Positions 10,270 through 20,074 of a stretch of DNA of 64,000 bases are shown piece after piece (position 1 is the stretch's first letter; each line of letters opens with the position of its first letter). Source of the stretch: Mesostigma viride (taxonomy: Eukaryota > Streptophyta > Mesostigmatophyceae > Mesostigmatales > Mesostigmataceae); the NCBI GenBank assembly GCA_009746045.1, contig RPFO01000390.1, positions 65,001 to 129,000 of the forward strand. The letters run 5' to 3'. Both the position numbers and the translations under genes were made by a program. The notes below the pieces were generated by a model. The model did no database searches, was not told where the DNA came from, and worked only from the letters and a program-made list of their open reading frames with translations.

Positions 10270-10606
10270 GTTTTTTTTACAGTGTGACCTGTCGTCTTTT
10301 TGCATGGGAATGGGCGCTTCTTTCATCTGTGAATACATTTCCCTAGACCTGACAGGCGGCCAGTGTGCCTAATAATGATGCATGTGGTGCAGTTGCACCC
10401 AAGTAGAAAAGGAGGCCGGGAGCAAAGCCCGGGTGTTTTTGGCGTGCTCAGATCCCAGCGTAGGGCACCCTCCTTGGGGTTTAGGATTTGGGGACGGTCA
10501 GTGTGCCGTTACGTGTTTCTCTACTTGAACGTACGTAGGGTCAGTGCTACCCTATTGCCCCTCGCTTTAAATAATTTATGATAATTATTTAAAAAGAAAG
10601 TATGGG
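10270..10606 (+). other. LTR element 3' untranslated region and polypurine tract
   Basis: There is no ORF of note. The purine-rich AAAAAGAAAGTATGGG (10591-10606) abuts the 3' LTR and is the expected plus-strand primer site. Confidence 0.7.
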
Positions 10607-11039
10607 AGTTGTGCTCCCGAGTGGCATCTATCCGCTGGCCGGTAGTCGCCGGCCTGGGCGCCTAGTCAGGTGGGCATCAAAGATTGGTGTCTAGATGCTA
10701 GTCGGTGCCTAAGCAAGGTACGGAAGCCAGTGCGCGCCGGGACGGTCAGAGAACCGTCGCCCTCGGTAGCACAGATCCGCTGCATGAGTGCCGGTCGTCT
10801 CGGGTTAGAGGCTCGAGCATGCACTATCGGGTAGCCTACCGGTAGTCTCGGGTTAGAGGCTCGAGCATGCCTTATCGGTTAGCGCCGCGCCGCTGAGCTC
10901 CTTGCGGCCTGGCCAGCTGCAAGGGTTCAATAGCAATCAGTGGCGGCTGCGGGCTCAGCCTCCCACAATCGGTTCCCCAAACAACAAAAATCCCGTCTCC
11001 ATCGCCGGCGTGCTAGCCAGCGGTGAAGGGCATTCAACT
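10607..11039 (+). repeat. 3' LTR (433 bp)
   Basis: It is identical by eye to the 5' LTR apart from CATG inserted after CAGATCCGCTG and a 3-bp deletion near 10980. It is followed directly by the target duplication AAAGT (11040-11044). Confidence 0.93.
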
Positions 11040-11044
11040 AAAGT

Positions 11045-11689
11045 CACGTGACTGCCTGCAAGAAAGTGGTGGTATTTACTGGGCTGTGGCGCAATTACCT
11101 ACCCAACCTAAGCATTTTCATTCACGTTGGGTCTGCCCCGACCGGCCGAACATATTTACGTTACGTCACTTACATCGCAGGTCACGAAATTACGCGGCAC
11201 AGTTACGTTACGTGTGTTGTGGTAAAAAAATGACCACATCGGCGGACCATGTGGGTTAATCTGGCTGTAGCGTGCGAGCATTGAAGGTGGCGAGGACTAG
11301 GGGTGCGCGTTGACCAAAGAGCGGGGGGGTGCGAGCGGGGATGGGGGCGGGGGTGGAGCAGGGTGGTGATGGGGGTGGAGACGGTGGTGATCGAGAGGGG
11401 GGTGGCGGGGGCAGGAGGACTTATGCTTTCAATCACCGTTTCGATTCTTCCTGCCAACGCGTCGAGGCGACGCCGACGGTTGGCTCAGGTGGCCAGGTAG
11501 AATGAATCTGCGTCTGCACGCATTAGAAATGCGTGCAGTCTGAGGAGGTTTCAGAGGGGGCCGCGCGAGGCGGGGCGAACCTGGCACACTGCCCACCTGT
11601 TGCTCTCTCGATCTCCGACAGCCTGAGGACTGCGAAGGGAAATTAATTAATGCTCGCGAATGAATGGACGAATTTCAATATATTGAGCT
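11045..11689. other. No gene recognised; G-rich segment
   Basis: At 11320-11425 the plus strand is strongly G-rich with several G runs. No ORF shows a known motif. Confidence 0.5.
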
Positions 11690-11699
11690 GACACATTTT

Positions 11700-12085
11700 C
11701 ATCTCCATTCATATTTATCATCCTGAACGACTCGAAAACGCGGACAAGGCAACGGCAGGCTCGAGCTACCATGGTCCGGATTCTCCCGATTTCTGGCCTG
11801 CGCTGGTTGTCTCCTTGATATCGAGCTGGTTGTCTCATTGATATAGAGCCCATGCAAGTGTACATAAAATCATAGATTAAAAAAGAAATAAGTTGTTCAT
11901 GCATGAAGTTATTTACAGCACGATATACCCGTCTGAGGGGCATGCTCCTGTTTTATCAAGGAGACAACCAGCTCAGGCCAGAAATCGGGAGAATCCGGAC
12001 CATGGTAGCTCGAGCCTGCCGTTATCTTGTCCGCGTTTTCGAGTCGTTCAGGATGATGAATATGAATGGAGATGGAAATGTGTAG
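11700..12085. repeat. Dispersed 43-codon repeat, copies 2 (-) and 3 (+), head to head
   Basis: Copy 2 (11700-11819, minus) and copy 3 (11954-12085, plus) face away from a 134-bp spacer. Both start at TATCAAGGAGACAACCAG. Copy 3 encodes YQGDNQLRPEIGRIRTMVAR and ends with TAG at 12083-12085. The tail after copy 3 (12090-12180) is shared with 53200-53290. Confidence 0.7.
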
Positions 12086-12302
12086 CCTTTAGTAGATGAA
12101 ACGATGGCTGGCTTACGTGTAGAGCGACTATAGATGACCTAGACGGTGGGGCCAGAAACAGCTTGCTTGATCAGGGCGTGGTCCTGTGTTATCCCCACCG
12201 GCCCCCCATGGCCCATTGCTAGAATGCAGGGTAGAAGTCCGCAGGTGGAGGTTATTGCCCCTGAGGATACCCGCTAAACTACCGCCTCGTCTGCTATTAC
12301 AG

Positions 12303-12460
12303 TCAGTGTGAGATCATACGCCGTACAATACGGTATAATACGGTATAATACGTTATGCGCTGGTTTTTAGCGTATAATTTTTCATACGTAATACGTTTTA
12401 GCGCATAATGACGCATAATGACGTATAATACCGTATAATGCCGTATTTTCCGCGGTTTTT
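12303..12460. repeat. GTATAATAC-rich low-complexity block
   Basis: Repeats of TACGGTATAATACG and variants. A related block in inverted orientation is at 22365-22465, where it is followed by the shared GTACGATCTCACTCTG. The two blocks bracket the inverted repeats described next. Confidence 0.6.
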
Positions 12461-12589
12461 TTACGTTTTGCGCGGCTAGGATGCCAGAACGACAGGGCAA
12501 CGATTTGAAGCCACAGATTTCGTATCTCTACTAAGTACTGACACGTCTGAACTTTCACAATTCGACGCGATCTTATTTTGAAATTGTGG

Positions 12590-13405
12590 TGCACAGTGCG
12601 CGCACCGTGCGGAGGTGGCCATGGCGACGTGCGTTCCGTTAAAATATGGCTAATCCGGCGGGCGACATGCGAAAAAATTAAGCCGATGGTTAAAAGTGAT
12701 GTTCTATTATGATGTTTCATAGCAAGATCTGCAAGTGCTATTTGCAAATTCGCTGCCTTAATTGTTGGTACAGATTTGCACGGGGGTCTCATCCAACAAT
12801 TTGGCCGCGATGAATAATCTAGCATGTGTGCCTGCGACGGTAGAAAACCTAAGCATCTTCGATCTGCGGCCATTTCCTGTCATTTCTAAAATGATTTCGT
12901 TCAGGCCTGCGCGATCCGCGGTTAATCCATCCATGGCTGGCTGGCTTTTCTTGCGCGCCTGGGTAGGAAATAATGCCGGCCGTGGTACGTTGATTTGCCG
13001 CATGTCACCGCCCAGTCTGTTTGCGCTCTTAATGAATCTGGCATGAAACTTTTTGCGCCGTTTCTGGGTTTTTCTTGCTATTTTGTTCTCCACTTGTTGC
13101 AGTTGTGCTATCAGATTTTCCGCAGCTTTCAATGGTTTTCCTTACGCTGCGTATGCCATGCTTCCTAAAGCTACCCAGAATTGATCGGGCAGTTATCTGG
13201 CTTTGCTACGCTTCCTGTATGGAGGTTTTCACACGGTAGACATTCTATATTGCGTAGTCAAGGACCCTAGCTGCCTGGGAGCGGCATCACCGTTGCAAGG
13301 AGCTGCATGGCGAGCTCATAGACGCCTGTCATGCTCTTCAGCCTGCTGGAAAACAAGGTTGTTGTATGGAAGGTGAGAATATGTGAGTTACTTATCACAT
13401 CCCCA
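12590..13405 (-). mobile_element. Fragment homologous to the right part of the TTAA transposon 20075-22328 (inverted)
   Basis: Reading the minus strand from 13405 to 12590 reproduces 21374-22265 with few differences. These include a segment of about 62 bp (around 21948-22010) that is absent here. The frame beginning KAAENLIAQLQQVENKIAR is preserved in both copies (13132 to 12758 here, 21659-22129 there). Homology stops where the other copy continues into its TTAA terminal repeat, so this copy has lost that end. Confidence 0.7.
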
Positions 13406-13622
13406 CCTGTTTAGCCTCCGTGGTCCCCCAACGGGGACACGAGATTAATTAATATTAATTAATTAATTCAGTTAATTAATTAATTAATGCACACCACGAG
13501 TCACACACCTGTAGTCACATGCAGCTCAGTATATTCACATAGCATCGCACCATGCAAACATACTACATGCATTAATTGTATACTACTGTAGTATTTGCGT
13601 GCATGCACAGCCACATATATAT
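13406..13622. other. LINE 3'-end-like tail and AT-rich spacer
   Basis: CTCCGTGGTCCCCCAACGGG with a following ACACGAG and (TTAA)n array (13447-13492) resembles the LINE 3' end at 29107-29169. The last 12 bp, CCACATATATAT (13611-13622), are the target duplication of RLE-LINE copy A. Confidence 0.5.
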
Positions 13623-14546
13623 TAAAAATATAATTACTTACAGCAGAGTGAAATCACTCAAACCAAAGCAAACGCCCAGCTATAAACCTCTATTATACAG
13701 AGCCATGTCAAATCTCTATACTACGATAAGACCAATGGAAACTCCTAACGGGAGGAACCTAATAGCCCTGCTGCACCGCAAAATCAGCCCGCGTACGGCG
13801 GAGCATGATGTCAGCCATGGCCCGAGTCAGCGCCACCGACAAGCGCTGACGCCAATATGACGTCCAGGTCCGCGCCGACCATGGGGCCCGCTGGCCCTCC
13901 AGGTCCAGCCGGTCCTCCCGGAGCCGGCAACACTCCTTGAAGAAGGCGGAGGTCAGGGGCCCCATGGCCCCAAACTCCTCCAGGACAAAGGGCACCACAC
14001 GATGGTGCCCGACGTCGCCGTAGGCCAGGAGCTTGGCCCGCTCCGCCCGGTCCGCCGTGTAACCTGCCGTGAGGGAGGCCCCAGCCACGTGGCTAAGAGC
14101 CAAGGGCCGCGCCACCGAAACGTCAATAAGCAGATGCCGGCCACCCCCCTCAAAGTCCAGCACCACGATGTCAGGCCGGTGGTTGGGGGAATAGAAGGCA
14201 GCGCCATCCGCATCCTCGGACCGGATGTTCGCGTGGGGAAAAACCGACCGAATCATGGCGAGCACCACCGTCAGGAGGACAGTGTGCAAATACAAATACC
14301 AATTCTGATTCTGTTGGCCCCCCATGCAGGCAACGTAGTGAGTCCCCGTGGGATCCAGCGGCTGCCCACAGCTACCACAAGGCCGCCCGGCCGGAACAAG
14401 AGGCTGCGGGGCAAATAGCTGGTGCCGGAGCGCCACCGAGTAGTGGCTGGGAGCCAAGGCGAATGGGGGGGCCATGGGAAGAGCACGAAGGTACGCCGAG
14501 CCCACACTCCGCAAGGAAAGCGAGAACAGCCACGCACGTCCCTGGG
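13623..14546 (-). mobile_element. RLE-type LINE, copy A (5'-truncated)
   Basis: Flanked by a 12-bp target duplication CCACATATATAT (13611-13622 and 14547-14558), so it inserted by itself. Only the C-terminal 263 codons remain (to the stop at 13759). They hold the zinc knuckle CGSCGQPLDPTGTHYVAC (spacing C-x2-C-x7-H-x4-C) and the restriction-like endonuclease core RPDIVVLDFEGGGRHLLIDV. The reading frame is intact over its length. The 3' UTR ends AATTATATTTTTA (sense), as in the other copies. Confidence 0.88.
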
Positions 14547-14666
14547 CCACATATATATATTCATTGAGAATGATAGATTACGGAGGTGAGATAGGCATGC
14601 AACATAAGGAAAAACCCGAGAACTGGGAGAATAACCCTGAAGAAATTAATAGAGAGATTATATATA

Positions 14667-14750
14667 TGAGTGATTTCACTCTGCTGTAAGTAATTATATT
14701 TTTAATATATATTAAAAATATAATTACTTACAGCAGAGTGAAATCACTCA
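14667..14750. repeat. 84-bp perfect palindrome made of two LINE 3' tails
   Basis: Arms 14667-14708 and 14709-14750 are exact reverse complements (42 bp each). The right arm is the 3' end of copy B. The left arm is the same 3' end in plus orientation, an insertion truncated to about 38 bp. The 100 bp between copy A and this point (14563-14666) holds no recognisable feature. Confidence 0.9.
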
Positions 14751-17647
14751 AACCAAAGCAAACGCCCAGCTATAAACCTATATACAGAGCCATGTCAAAG
14801 CTCTATACTACGAAGTACGATAAGACCAATGGAAACGCCTAACGGGAGGAACCTAATAGCCCTGCTGCACCGCAAAATCAGCCCGCGTACGGCGGAGCAT
14901 GATGTCCGCCATGGCCCGAGTCAGCGCCACCGACAAGCGCTGACGCCAATATGACGTCCAGGTCCGCGCCGACCATGGGGCCCGCTGGCCCTCCAGGTCC
15001 AGCCGGTCCTCCCGGAGCCGGCAACACTCCTTGAAGAAGGCGGAGGTCAGGGGCCCCATGGCCCCAAACTCCTCCAGGACAAAGGGCACCACACGATGGT
15101 GCCCGACGTCGCCGTAGGCCAGGAGCTTGGCCCGCTCCGCCCGGTCCGCCGTGTAACCTGCCGTGAGGGAGGCCCCAGCCACGTGGCTAAGAGCCAAGGG
15201 CCGCGCCACCGAAACGTCAATAAGCAGATGCCGGCCACCCCCCTCAAAGTCCAGCACCACGATGTCAGGCCGGTGGTTGGGGGAATAGAAGGCAGCGCCA
15301 TCCGCATCCTCGGACCGGATGTTCGCGTGGGGGAAAACCGACCGAATCATGGCGAGCACCACCGTCAGGAGGACAGTGTGCAAATACAAATACCAATTCT
15401 GATTCTGTTGGCCCCCCATGCAGGCAAGGTAGTGAGTCCCCGTGGGATCCAGCGGCTGCCCACAGCTACCACAAGGCCGCCCGGCCGGAACAAGAGGCTG
15501 CGGGGCAAATAGCTGGTGCCGGAGCGCCACCGAGTAGTGGCTGGGAGCCAAGGCGAATGGGGGGCCATGGGAAGAGCACGAAGGTACGCCGAGCCCACAC
15601 TCCGCAAGGAAAGCGAGAACAGCCACGCACGTCCCTGGGCGTTGAGGTCCGCGAAAAGAGCAATCCAATCAGCCGTGTGCAGAATACCCGCGTAGGTTTT
15701 CTGGTGTTTATCGATGACGCGAGCAGGGAATGCGGCGGGAGATTGAACGGAGGCGACCGAGGGAGTGCCGCGAGGGAGGTGGCGCTGTACCGCCTGAGCG
15801 GCACGGACGGGAGAACAGGCCTGCTGGATCTCAGCATAGGCCTCCTGGATGGCGGTGACGAAGGGCAAAGGGCTGCTGGGGTCCAGGAGGTCAGGCGCTG
15901 CCGTTGCCAAAAGGGGCAGGAGCCGGCAGCTTTCCGCCCACGACTGAGCGACGGAGCCCAAAAAGGCTGCTGGGGCCAGCCGGGCGGCACGAGTCAGACC
16001 GCAGCCACCCATCCGTGCAGGCAGGGAGGCAATGCGAATAGCATGTGGCGGGAGGTCGGGGCCCGGGACCAGCTGCGCCAAGGCCGACTGGATGCGTTCG
16101 TCGTGGCCCTCGGCGGCCAGCCGGACCTGAGACGGAAGAGCGCCCCGGAGCCAGTGAACGACGCGAGGGTGAGCGCAAAACCACAGAAGCAGACCCTTGG
16201 TCTGCGAATCATGAAGGCGCGCAATCAAGGGCAGTACCTCAGTGCGTGCCTCGAGGGCGGCCCGCAGAGCATCGATGACAAACGCGGGGTCGCCAACCGG
16301 AACGCCGAGGACATCCAACCCATGGAGGCGCTCGTCCCGGCCCAAGAGCTGGGGCGGAAAGCCGGAGCAATCACCTTGGGGCGAGTACACCGCGCACTTG
16401 GCAAGGGTCAACTGGAGGTTGATGTCGGCCACCGCGGTCTGCAGTGCCAGCAGAGCCGCGGTGGTGTCCGGCACAGGGCCCAGCAGGTAGATATCATCCA
16501 AGTAGGCCTGAATAGCGACCGCCGGGTGGGCAGCATGGACCGCTTGGAGGCAACCCTGGAGGGGGGCGGCAAAGTACAGGGGTCCCAGGGGGTCCCCTTG
16601 CTGGGTGCCCGACCGCGACAGCAGGCCGCCGCGAGTGCCGTCCTCCATGATGTGAACCAGTTGGCCGGGCTGGCCGTCGCACACGGCTGTCCAAGCGTAC
16701 AAGTCCTCGAAGGACTCCATGACGGCCGCAAACATGCTGGCGCGGGACAGACTGTTGAACGCGTTGTGGCAGTCGACCTTGACGACAGCGTGGGTGGGGT
16801 GGGCCTCGAGGTAGGCCTGCACCGAATGGATGAGGATATCCGCCCCGCCTGGAGTCGTCACCCCCAGCTGGGCCGCCACCGAGGTCTCACCCGCTGCGAG
16901 GGGCGGGCAGAAAAAGGCACGGAGCTCGGGCGCCTTTTGGCGGCAGATCACTTTGCCCACGAGCTTGCGGAGCACCTCACCGCAGGCGATCGGGCGCACC
17001 TTGCCCTCGGGGGGGGCAAGACACCCTTGAGCAGAGCGAGGAGGCGAGCGCCCGCTAACCACTCGCGCGCAGCGGGAGGAACGCGACCAGCCGCCAGGTC
17101 AATGAGGGTGTCAAAGAGAATGTCCTCGCCCCCATGCCCCACCAGGACCTCCAAGTGCTCGTAGCGCCAGCCCGACGGCCCGGTAGAGGAAGCCCGCGGG
17201 ACCTCACGCATCACCTCCAGGAAGCAGTCGCGGTCCAGCCGGAGGGGGGCCGGCAGGGGGTCCGGCACGGGCAGCTGGAATCCGGGCTCCGCAGGGTGAA
17301 GAGCCTCCAAGGCCGCCAGGGTAGCCGCATTGGCGGGGGCGAGCTTGGCCATTTCCAAGCGGGTCATGGCCCGGCTGAGCTGCCCCTCGCGGACGAGGCG
17401 GATGGCGTCGGCGGCCACCCGCTCGAAGTTGACCTCCCCCGACAGCCGGGCCGTGCGCGGGGGCGGCACGCCAAACAGCCCCTCCCAGTCCCCCTGCAGA
17501 AAGCGTCGGCAACGGGCAATAACCGCACCCTGGAGGCCGCGCACACCACGCCCGAGAGGGGTGAGGAGCAGGCGGGGGGTCACCATGTGCAGTTTAAAGC
17601 CCAGCGGGTCGTCCGGAGCGGCGTGCATGCGCCGGAGAGAAACGATT
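14713..17647 (-). mobile_element. RLE-type LINE, copy B (5'-truncated)
   Basis: In sense order: a reverse-transcriptase N-terminal part (17628 to about 17000, ending ARLLALLKG), a frame change at a run of eight C, the reverse transcriptase proper with QQGDPLGPLYF and AYLDDIYLLG, then a long linker, the CCHC knuckle and the restriction-like endonuclease (stop at 14853). A private 1-bp deletion in a G run near 15565 shifts the last third. The left end abuts the palindrome; the right end at about 17647 is a 5' truncation. The 638 bp between the homologous part of B and copy D contain the rest of B and a 38-bp AT-rich spacer. Confidence 0.88.
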
Positions 17648-17685
17648 TGTAATATTCAATTTGTAAACAATTTTTAATATATATA

Positions 17686-19821
17686 CTCCAGGCGGGGCGG
17701 ATATCCTCATCCATTCGGTGCAGGCCTACCTCGAGGCCCACCCCACCCACGCTGTCGTCAAGGTCGACTGCCACAACGCGTTCAACAGTCTGTCCCCCGC
17801 CAGCATGTTTGCGGCCGTCATGGAGTCCTTCGAGGACTTGTACGCTTGGACAGCCGTGTGCTACGGCCAGCCCGGCCAACTGGTTCACATCATGGAGGAC
17901 GGCACTCGCGGCGGCCTGCTGTCGCGGTCGGGCACCCAGCAAGGGGACCCCCTGGGACCCCTGTACTTTGCCGCCCCCCTCCAGGGTTGCCTCCAAGCGG
18001 TCCATGCTGCCCACCCGGCGGTCGCTATTCAGGCCTACTTGGATGATATCTACCTTCTGGGCCCTGTGCCGGACACCACCGCGGCTCTGCTGGCACTGCA
18101 GACCGCGGTGGCCGACATCAACCTCCAGTTGACCCTGGCCAAGTGCGCGGTGTACTCGCCCCAAGGTGATTGCTCCGGCTTTCCGCCCCAGCTCTTGGGC
18201 CGGGACGAGCGCCTCCATGGGTTGGATGTCCTCGGCATTCCGGTTGGCGACCCCGCGTTTGTCATCGATGCTCTGCGGGCCGCCCTCGAGGCACGCACTG
18301 AGGTACTGCCCTTGATTGCGCGCCTTCATGATTCGCAGACCAAGGGTCTGCTTCTGTGGTTTTGCGCTCACCCTCGCGTCGTTCACTGGCTCCGGGGCGC
18401 TCTTCCGGCTCAGGTCCGGCTGGCCGCCGAGGGCCACGACGAACGCATCCAGTCGGCCTTGGCGCAGCTGGTCCCGGGCCCCGACCTCCCGCCACATGCT
18501 ATTCGCATTGCCTCCCTGCCTGCACGGATGGGTGGCTGCGGTCTGACTCGTGCCGCCCGGCTGGCCCCAGCAGCATTTTTGGGCTCCGTCGCTCAGTCGT
18601 GGGCGGAAAGCTGCCGGCTCCTGCCCCTTTTGGCAACAGCAGCGCCTGACCTCCTGGACCCCAGCAGCCCTTTGCCCTTCGTCACCGCCATCCAGGAGGC
18701 CTATGCTGAGATCCAGCAGGCCTGTTCTCCCGTCCGTGCCGCTCAGGCGGTACAGCGCCACCTCCCTCGCGGCACTCCCTCGGTCGCCTCCGTTCAATCT
18801 CCCGCCGCATTCCCTGCTCGCGTCATCGATAAACACCAGAAAACCTACGCGGGTATTCTGCACACGGCTGATTGGATGGCTCTTTTCACGGACCTCAACG
18901 CCCAGGGACGTGCGTGGCTGTTCTCGCTTTCCTTGCGGAGTGTGGGCTCGGCGTACCTTCGTGCTCTTCCCATGGCCCCCCCATTCGCCTTGGCTCCCAG
19001 CCACTACTCGGTGGCGCTCCGGCACCAGCTATTTGCCCCGCAGCCTCTTGTTCCGGCCGGGCGGCCTTGTGGTAGCTGTGGGCAGCCGCTGGATCCCACG
19101 GGGACTCACTACCTTGCCTGCATGGGGGGCCAACAGAATCAGAATTGGTATTTGTATTTGCACACCGTCCTCCTGACGGTGGTGCTCGCCATGATCCGGT
19201 CGGTTTTCCCCCACGCGAACATCCGGTCCGAGGATGCGGATGGCGCTGCCTTCTATTCCCCCAACCACCGGCCTGACATCGTGGTGCTGGACTTTGAGGG
19301 GGGTGGCCGGCATCTGCTTATTGACGTTTCGGTGGCGCGGCCCTTGGCTCTTAGCCACGTGGCTGGGGCCTCCCTCACGGCAGGTTACACGGCGGACCGG
19401 GCGGAGCGGGCCAAGCTCCTGGCCTACGGCGACGTCGGGCACCATCGTGTGGTGCCCTTTGTCCTGGAGGAGTTTGGGGCCATGGGGCCCCTGACCTCCG
19501 CCTTCTTCAAGGAGTGTTGCCGGCTCCGGGAGGACCGGCTGGACCTGGAGGGCCAGCGGGCCCCATGGTCGGCGCGGACCTGGACGTCATATTGGCGTCA
19601 GCGCTTGTCGGTGGCGCTGACTCGGGCCATGGCTGACATCATGCTCCGCCGTACGCGGGCTGATTTTGCGGTGCAGCAGGGCTATTAGGTTCCTCCCGTT
19701 AGGCGTTTCCATTGGTCTTATCGTAGTATAGAGCTTTGACATGGCTCTGTATATAGGTTCATAGCTGGGCGTTTGCTTTGGTTTGAGTGATTTCACTCTG
19801 CTGTAAGTAATTATATTTTTA
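17686..19821 (+). mobile_element. RLE-type LINE, copy D (5'-truncated, frame intact)
   Basis: One continuous frame from the truncated 5' end (about 17688) to the stop at 19686-19688. Landmarks in order: a reverse-transcriptase Asp in VKVDCHNAFNSL, QQGDPLGPLYF, the catalytic AYLDDIYLLG, then CGSCGQPLDPTGTHYLAC and RPDIVVLDFEGGGRHLLIDV. The order reverse transcriptase, CCHC, RLE matches the R2/NeSL/Utopia-like LINEs. A (T5)AATATATATA sequence occurs at both ends (17671-17685 and 19816-19830), giving a target duplication that overlaps the 3' end. It forms a 2.1-kb inverted repeat with copy B. Confidence 0.9.
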
Positions 19822-20070
19822 ATATATATATTAAAATATATAATTACTTGCATCAAAGTGAAGGCACCCAAGTAAACATAACCAATATAAAGCCACATAT
19901 ATACACACATACACACAATTATGCATGCGCACGTTTACATATTCTCAGTATTACATGCAATACATCGATCGTGTCCACAATGTCCACCGTATAGAGTATA
20001 GCCGAGGGTAGGGCAACCTTGGATTATGTCCAAAACAGTGTTAAAAACATGTGGATTGATGGTGGGTGTC
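19822..20070. other. Intergenic, diverged LINE 3' tail
   Basis: 19831-19895 resembles, at roughly two thirds identity by eye, the RLE-LINE 3' end in minus orientation. This repeats the tail-to-tail arrangement seen at 14667-14750. The remainder is featureless. Confidence 0.45.
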
Positions 20071-20074
20071 TTAA

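Larger units (their letters stand above)
4044..11039 (+). mobile_element. Complete LTR retrotransposon (copia-like) with 5-bp target duplication
   Basis: It is bounded by near-identical LTRs that begin AGTTG and end CAACT (short terminal inverted repeat), and flanked by AAAGT on both sides (4039-4043 and 11040-11044). Internal coding order as read: gag with a CCHC knuckle, integrase, a retropepsin-like segment, copia-type reverse transcriptase, RNase H. The only differences I found between the LTRs are a 4-bp and a 3-bp indel, so the insertion is young. The copy is nevertheless defective: the reverse transcriptase is split by a nested TIR element (about 8607-9391) and the RNase H region changes frame near 9815-9930. 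No primer-binding site starting with TGG follows the 5' LTR. Confidence 0.92.

Noticed and set aside
15557-17164. 535-codon plus-strand ORF (and its twins at 34948-36576 and 17580-19025)
   Set aside because: They are exact antisense shadows of the RLE-LINE reverse transcriptase; they appear wherever that gene is present and show no motif of their own.
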